From an uncultured Moraxella sp. (GTDB taxonomy: Bacteria > Pseudomonadota > Gammaproteobacteria > Pseudomonadales > Moraxellaceae): a stretch of DNA of 10,322 nucleotides. The stretch's first letter is position 1, and every line of letters starts with the position of its first letter. A program made the position numbers and the translations under genes. Below, piece by piece: positions 7,023 to 10,322 of the stretch. Where the stretch lies: the NCBI GenBank assembly GCA_927911235.1, contig CAKMOY010000200.1, positions 1 to 10,322 on the forward strand. The letters are read 5' to 3'. The notes under the pieces are model-generated. The model saw only the letters and a list, made by a program, of their open reading frames with translations, was not told where the DNA came from and made no database searches.

Positions 7023-7817
7023 GTGTTTTTATTGCTCGTGTTATCATTGGTTTGTTATGGATTGACGTTGGTCTATCTGTCGTGGGCGTTGGCATGGCAA
7101 AAACCCATTCACAAAGGCATTACTTTAAGTTTTTTGCTGGTCGGTCTTGTCGTCCATGCCATCACCCTTTATCCCAAAATCATTACCATTTATGGTTTAA
7201 ATTTTAATTTATTTAACACCATTTCTTTAACCACGCTGTTTATGATGATGTTTTATTGGGGATTTTGTCTGTATCGTGAGATTTTACCGCTTGGCATTTT
7301 GGCAACGCCGTTGGCAATTATCGGCGTGCTAACGGGCTTTTTTGGCAATGCACCGTATCAGCCTTTGACAGGCATGAGCCTATCGCTACAAGGGCATATT
7401 ATCATTGCGTTGGGGGCGTATTCGGTGCTGTTTATGTCATCAGTGCAAGCGGTGATGTTACGCTTGCAAATTCGTGAGTTAAAACACCGCTCTATGAACC
7501 GTCTTTGGGTCGCAAAACTGCCTTCTTTACAACAAATGGAAAATCTGTTGTTTGATATGATAACAGTGGGCTTTGTGCTGTTGTCGCTGTCGCTTGGGCT
7601 TGGTTTTATGGATACGACCGATTTATTGGGGCAACATTTAGCCCACAAAACCGTATTTAGCGTGCTGTCGTGGCTGGTTTTTGGGGCGTTGTTATTTGGG
7701 CATTACAAATATGGTTGGCGGGGTGTCAAAGCAAGCAACATGGCGATTTATGGGGTGATTTTGCTTGGTATTGCCTTTATTGGAACAAAATTTGTGTTAG
7801 AAATTATTTTAAAATAA
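7023..7817 (+). CDS. ypjD: YpjD-like inner membrane protein, cytochrome c assembly (CcsA/HemX) family
   Basis: The 264-residue product from GTG 7023 matches E. coli YpjD in length (263) and order of motifs, and like ypjD it is divergent from ffh. GGGGA at 7012-7016 sets the start; the frame is open back to 6900, but the extra 41 residues have no ribosome site and no family counterpart. About eight membrane segments are visible. Conserved-looking features are VVHAI (His45), QGHIIIALGAYSVLF (His125), LPSLQQMENLLFDMITVGFVLLSLSL, KTVFSVLSWLVFGALLFGHYKYGWRG (His227). The family is related to CcsA/CcmC/HemX haem-handling proteins; YpjD itself has been linked to metal resistance, and its biochemical role is not settled. 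No WWD-type haem motif is evident, so a haem role is not shown. It ends before a two-way terminator. Confidence 0.88.
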   Translation: MFLLLVLSLVCYGLTLVYLSWALAWQKPIHKGITLSFLLVGLVVHAITLYPKIITIYGLNFNLFNTISLTTLFMMMFYWGFCLYREILPLGILATPLAIIGVLTGFFGNAPYQPLTGMSLSLQGHIIIALGAYSVLFMSSVQAVMLRLQIRELKHRSMNRLWVAKLPSLQQMENLLFDMITVGFVLLSLSLGLGFMDTTDLLGQHLAHKTVFSVLSWLVFGALLFGHYKYGWRGVKASNMAIYGVILLGIAFIGTKFVLEIILK

Positions 7818-7834
7818 GCTGATTGATAAAAAAT

Positions 7835-7872
7835 AAAAAACCAAACCCAAAAAAATTGTAAGTTTGGTTTTT
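7835..7872. terminator. Bidirectional terminator between ypjD and yqeY
   Basis: AAAAACCAAAC (7836-7846) pairs perfectly with GTTTGGTTTTT (7862-7872) around a 15-base loop, with A and T tracts on the two sides. It can serve both convergent genes. Confidence 0.75.
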
Positions 7873-7897
7873 ATTTAAACAAATTTAGTAAACAAAT

Positions 7898-8346
7898 TTA
7901 GCCTTGCAATGTTTGTTTTACCAATTTTGATAAAATCGCAGGGTCGGCACGTCCTGTCGTCTGGGCTTTTAACGCATTCATCACGCTACCCATCTGTTGC
8001 ATACCTGTCGCCCCTTGTTTGGCGATTTCGGCATTTACCAACGCCACGATTTCATCTTCGCTCATCGCCTGTGGCAAAAATTCGCCAATCACATCAATTT
8101 CAAACTGCTCTTTTTGAGCCAAATCTTCACGCCCATTGGCGGTAAAAATCGCCAACGATTCTTGGCGTTGTTTGGTTTGTTTTGCAAAATCTCAAGTACG
8201 CCATTGTCATCAAGGGTAATTTGACGGTCAATTTCAATCTGTTTAATCACCGCTTGCACATTACGCAAGACTTTAACCGTTTCTAATTCACGGGCTTTCA
8301 TGGCGGTTTTGATTTTTTCGCTTAGGTTGTCTTTTAAACTGGACAT
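7898..8346 (-). pseudogene. yqeY: GatB/YqeY domain protein, one frameshift in T4/A4 tract
   Basis: Two overlapping frames together give about 149 residues of a YqeY protein. The first starts MSSLKDNLSEKIKTAMKARE (ATG 8346, AAGGA ribosome site) and runs to DDNGVLEILQ. The second continues KQTKQRQESLAIFTANGRED and ends with GSVMNALKAQTTGRADPAILSKLVKQTL. The join is at the T4 run 8180-8183, where five would keep the frame. YqeY resembles the tail domain of GatB, the tRNA-dependent amidotransferase subunit, and is thought to bind tRNA; its job is not established. It lies after rpsU, as in many proteobacteria, with a terminator between. Both halves are well conserved, so an assembly error is the likeliest reason for the break. 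Confidence 0.88.
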
Positions 8347-8395
8347 TTTTTTTATTCCTTCAATGTTGTTAAAAATTGGTTAAAAAATTTTAAAA

Positions 8396-8429
8396 ATATA
8401 AAAAAAGCCACTTAAAAAAAGCGGCTTTT
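8396..8429 (-). terminator. Terminator or attenuator between rpsU and yqeY
   Basis: On the minus strand AAAAGCCGCTT (8429-8419) pairs with AAGTGGCTTTT (8413-8403) through one G-U pair, with a T5 loop and a T run after. It lies about 40 bases beyond the rpsU stop, so yqeY would be expressed by read-through or from an unseen promoter. Confidence 0.85.
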
Positions 8430-8467
8430 GGTTTTACTATTTTTAGATTGCCAAGCAACCAGATCAA

Positions 8468-8683
8468 TTAGTAAAGACGTGTGGTGCGGATAGACTCACG
8501 AGATACTTTCTTTTTGTAACGTTTTACCGCGGCTGCTTTTTTACGTTTACGTTCTTGGGTTGGCTTTTCGTAAAATTCGTGTTTGCGAACATCTGCTAAA
8601 ATACCTGCTTTTTCGCAAGCACGTTTAAAACGGCGGATTGCGATATCTACTGGTTCGTTTTCTTTTACCTTAACTGATGGCAT
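8468..8683 (-). CDS. rpsU: 30S ribosomal protein bS21
   Basis: A complete 71-residue bS21, the usual length: [20 protein letters not shown], then [20 protein letters not shown] and a basic tail with [16 protein letters not shown], ending RTTRLY. bS21 joins the small subunit late and helps start translation, near the 3' end of 16S rRNA. A strong ribosome site, AAGGAG (8695-8690), lies six bases before ATG 8683, inside a five-pair inverted repeat (AGACT 8687-8691, AGTCT 8697-8701). It has its own sigma70 promoter and a ~115-base leader, and is followed by a terminator before yqeY. dnaG, often next in other genera, is not here. Confidence 0.97.
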   Translation of the reverse strand: MPSVKVKENEPVDIAIRRFKRACEKAGILADVRKHEFYEKPTQERKRKKAAAVKRYKKKVSRESIRTTRLY

Positions 8684-8800
8684 TTAAGACTCCTTAAGTC
8701 TATAAAATAATTGGGCAAGGACACATTAATCTGGCTGTATAGTTAGTTATTAGCCTTGCACGCCCATGCACGACATCAGCTCAGATTAGGATAAAAATAG
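8684..8800 (-). promoter_or_regulatory. Foldable rpsU 5' leader
   Basis: The predicted transcript runs from about 8800 to the rpsU start. Its centre can form a long closing stem, AATCTGAGCTG (8787-8777) with CAGCCAGATT (8737-8728), ten pairs with one bulge. Inside is a smaller hairpin with TGCA arms around TGGGCG (about 8769-8756). A second small hairpin covers the ribosome site. It is not a tRNA. A regulatory role is an inference from the folding and from how many ribosomal protein genes control themselves. Confidence 0.4.
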
Positions 8801-8806
8801 AGCCAC

Positions 8807-8835
8807 ATTCTAGCTGATTTTGTCCTTTAGGTCAA
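8807..8835 (-). promoter_or_regulatory. Sigma70 promoter for rpsU
   Basis: Minus-strand TTGACC (8835-8830), a 17-base spacer, then TAGAAT (8812-8807). Both boxes are close to consensus and the spacing is ideal. Transcription would start near 8800. Confidence 0.75.
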
Positions 8836-8898
8836 TGTTTTTATACAAAATAAACATTTTTAATCATATATTTTAAATATTTTTTTACAAAAACCCTT

Positions 8899-8965
8899 TT
8901 TATATAACGGATTTTAGGTTTATAATATAGCAACAATTGCAATCATTCATTTTCATTTTGCAATT
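8899..8965 (+). promoter_or_regulatory. Promoter and inverted repeat upstream of the cytochrome c5 gene
   Basis: TATAAT at 8921-8926 is a perfect -10 box; the -35 (TTTATA at 8899-8904, 16-base spacer) is weak, which suggests an activator. Directly downstream, AATTGCAA (8935-8942) and TTGCAATT (8958-8965) form a perfect 8-bp inverted repeat with a 15-base centre, at the expected transcript start. It could be an operator or a leader hairpin. The ribosome site AAGGAA is at 9003-9008. Confidence 0.5.
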
Positions 8966-9015
8966 TTGTTTTTTTAGCCAAATTAGCCAACATTTATATT
9001 TAAAGGAAAATTATT

Positions 9016-9555
9016 ATGGCAAAATTATCATTTGTGATGGCAAGCGTATTAGCAATGGGCATGGGCTTGACAGCGTGTAGCAAACAAGAAACCGCCCACC
9101 ACGCCACCGAAGACATCGCCGCTGAACAAGGCGAAATCGCTCGTGCCAACAACCCTGCTCCAGCCGCCAAAGAGCCAGCAACTCCAGTTGCCACACCTGC
9201 ACCAGCGTCAGCAACTGCAACTGCTTCTACAGCGACAACCGAAACGGCAACTGCCACAGCAACCGCTTCTGCACCTGCGACCCAAACTACAACCGCAACT
9301 GCTAGCGATGCAGGCGAAAAATTGTATGGTCAAACTTGTAAAGCCTGTCATGATGCAGGTCTGCTAGGTGCACCAAAACCAGGCGACAAAGAAAACTGGA
9401 AACCACGTATCGCACAAGGCAAAGACACACTTTATAAACACGCTATTGAAGGCTTCACTGGCAAAACAGGAGCAATGCCTGCCAAAGGTGGTAGTGCTGC
9501 TTCTGATGATGAAGTCAAAGCTGCGGTTGATTATATGGTTGCGAAAAGTAGCTAA
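9016..9555 (+). CDS. Cytochrome c5-family lipoprotein with Ala/Thr/Pro linker
   Basis: The 179-residue product begins with a lipoprotein signal peptide ending in the lipobox LTAC (Cys21), so it should be lipid-anchored on the periplasmic side. Residues ~46-97 are a low-complexity Ala/Thr/Pro linker. The C-terminal ~80 residues are a class I cytochrome c of the c5 type: haem site CKACH (108-112), GAPKPGDKENWKPRI, the methionine ligand in GAMPAKGG, and DDEVKAAVDYMV. It should carry electrons in the periplasm, perhaps to a terminal oxidase or a denitrification enzyme; the partner is not shown. ATG 9016 has AAGGAA upstream. Its own terminator follows, so it is probably a single-gene unit. Confidence 0.93.
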   Translation: MAKLSFVMASVLAMGMGLTACSKQETAHHATEDIAAEQGEIARANNPAPAAKEPATPVATPAPASATATASTATTETATATATASAPATQTTTATASDAGEKLYGQTCKACHDAGLLGAPKPGDKENWKPRIAQGKDTLYKHAIEGFTGKTGAMPAKGGSAASDDEVKAAVDYMVAKSS

Positions 9556-9571
9556 TTTTGGCTTTTTTATC

Positions 9572-9600
9572 AAAAAACCAGTTCGTTTGAGCTGGTTTTT
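9572..9600 (+). terminator. Terminator after the cytochrome c5 gene
   Basis: AAAACCAGTTC (9574-9584) pairs with GAGCTGGTTTT (9589-9599), one G-U pair, loop GTTT, with a T5 run at the end. It ends 27 bases before the ybaK start, so ybaK may rely on read-through or a promoter nearby. Confidence 0.82.
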
Positions 9601-9626
9601 GTGCATTTTGGCAAAAGGAAAAAACG

Positions 9627-10097
9627 ATGACCCCTGCGGTAAATTTGGCAAAAAAATTAACATTAAATTTTTCATTGCATGAATATGAACATGACCCAAA
9701 TAGCGACAGTTATGGGCTAGAAGCGTCCCAGAAACTGGAGCTAAATCCTGCACAAGTGTTCAAAACCCTTGTGGTGCAAGACGATAATCAAAAATTGGCG
9801 GTGGCGTGCGTGCCTGTTGAGCATTTGTTAAATTTAAAAAAAATTGCCAAAGCCATCGGCAGTAAAAAAGCGGTGATGGCAGACCCAAAACTGGTAGAAC
9901 GCACGACTGGCTACGTGTTGGGCGGTGTCAGTCCGCTTGGGCAAAAAAAACGCTTGCCAACGGTGATTGATGAAACGGCAAAAGATTTTGACACGATTTA
10001 TTTTAGCGGTGGCAGACGTGGGCTTGAGATTCAAATGCGTGCTGATGATTTGGCACAGGCACTTGGGGCGATTTTTTGTGATATTAAACAAGAATAA
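9627..10097 (+). CDS. ybaK: Cys-tRNA(Pro)/Cys-tRNA(Cys) deacylase YbaK
   Basis: This 156-residue protein is close to E. coli YbaK throughout: MTPAVNLAKKL, HEYEHDPNS, the segment LNPAQVFKTLVV with the catalytic-site Lys46 at the same number as in E. coli, KKIAKAIGSKKAVMADP, TGYVLGGVSPLGQKKRLPTV and YFSGGRRGLEIQ. YbaK hydrolyses cysteine wrongly attached to tRNA(Pro) by prolyl-tRNA synthetase, acting in trans in the cytosol. AAGGA lies eight bases upstream of ATG 9627. The following apbE-like gene starts 45 bases downstream on the same strand. Confidence 0.96.
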   Translation: MTPAVNLAKKLTLNFSLHEYEHDPNSDSYGLEASQKLELNPAQVFKTLVVQDDNQKLAVACVPVEHLLNLKKIAKAIGSKKAVMADPKLVERTTGYVLGGVSPLGQKKRLPTVIDETAKDFDTIYFSGGRRGLEIQMRADDLAQALGAIFCDIKQE

Positions 10098-10141
10098 TTT
10101 AAAAAATATTTAATAAAAATTTTAAAAAAAAGGTAAAAAAA

Positions 10142-10322
10142 ATGAAAAAAAATTGTGTATTTGGGGTTGGCTATGGGTGCAATGATGTTGGGTTTGACTA
10201 GCGTGTCAGCAACCACCCAATTATCAAAGTATTGATGGCAAAACGATGGGGACAAGTTATCATATCACTTTTGAATTGCCAAAAATGCCGATGTGGCGAA
10301 CATTCAAAAGCGGATTGATGAA
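10142..10322 (+). pseudogene. apbE: ApbE-like FAD:protein FMN transferase lipoprotein, partial and frameshifted
   Basis: Only the first ~60 codons are in the window, and they need three single-base corrections. From ATG 10142 (AAGG upstream) the intended peptide reads MKKIVYLGLAMGAMMLGLTA, then CQQPPNYQSIDGKTMGTSY and HITFELPKNADVANIQKRID. This gives a lipoprotein signal with lipobox LTAC and then the MGTSYHI block that opens ApbE proteins. ApbE attaches FMN to threonines of periplasmic flavoproteins such as RnfG and NqrC subunits. The corrections are one A fewer in the A8 run (10145-10152), removal of A10200, and one A more in the A5 run (10281-10285). This indel density at the very edge suggests poor sequence quality more than decay. 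The catalytic part is off the window. Confidence 0.72.

Noticed and set aside
8728..8787. A tRNA or other known RNA gene in the rpsU upstream region
   Set aside because: The stem order and loop sequences do not fit a cloverleaf, and no anticodon or T-arm (GTTCRA) can be placed.
9000..9257. Minus-strand Ala/Val-rich frame opposite the cytochrome c5 linker
   Set aside because: It is the complement of the Ala/Thr low-complexity coding repeat and has no start signals.

Overview
The window looks like an AT-rich gammaproteobacterial chromosome segment, most likely Moraxellaceae (Moraxella or a close relative). This is inferred from the protein sequences and from two familiar gene neighbourhoods: ffh divergent from the ypjD-type gene, and rpsU followed by yqeY. 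No species can be fixed from the sequence alone. Layout: positions 1-475 hold the right part of a decayed IS200/IS605-type element. It abuts, and probably cuts off, the last gene of a minus-strand cluster that reads rhomboid protease (3165-2561), PPP-type metallophosphatase (2546-1577), bestrophin-like channel (1542-619) and a short membrane ORF (619-446). The cluster is tightly packed, with gaps of 14 and 34 bases and a one-base overlap. A 440-base AT-rich divergent region with a 12-bp periodic repeat separates it from a plus-strand OmpA-family envelope protein (3607-5115). Two back-to-back terminators divide that gene from ffh, the SRP GTPase (minus). ffh is divergent from a YpjD-like cytochrome c assembly family membrane protein (7023-7817), which converges on yqeY and rpsU (minus). 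rpsU has a good sigma70 promoter and a leader that can fold. The rightmost plus-strand block is a cytochrome c5-type lipoprotein, the Cys-tRNA(Pro) deacylase ybaK, and the first part of an apbE-like flavin transferase lipoprotein that runs off the window. How the genes relate: most are housekeeping or envelope functions (protein targeting, translation, tRNA quality control, electron transfer, cytochrome or flavin maturation, peptidoglycan-linked envelope). The minus cluster at the left is a plausible membrane-associated operon, but its shared purpose is unknown. The most important observation concerns data quality: ffh, yqeY, the rhomboid and the phosphatase each contain one single-base frameshift in a short homopolymer, and the IS and apbE remnants at the two ends contain several each. 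Uncorrected indel errors, worse at contig ends, explain this better than independent decay of several conserved genes. I did not find convincing evidence of a new defence, mobile or biosynthetic system. The items worth a second look are the frameshift pattern, the 12-bp repeat with its possible amphipathic peptide, the rpsU leader, repeated heptamers in the ffh/ypjD intergenic region, and the unusual architecture of the OmpA-family protein.
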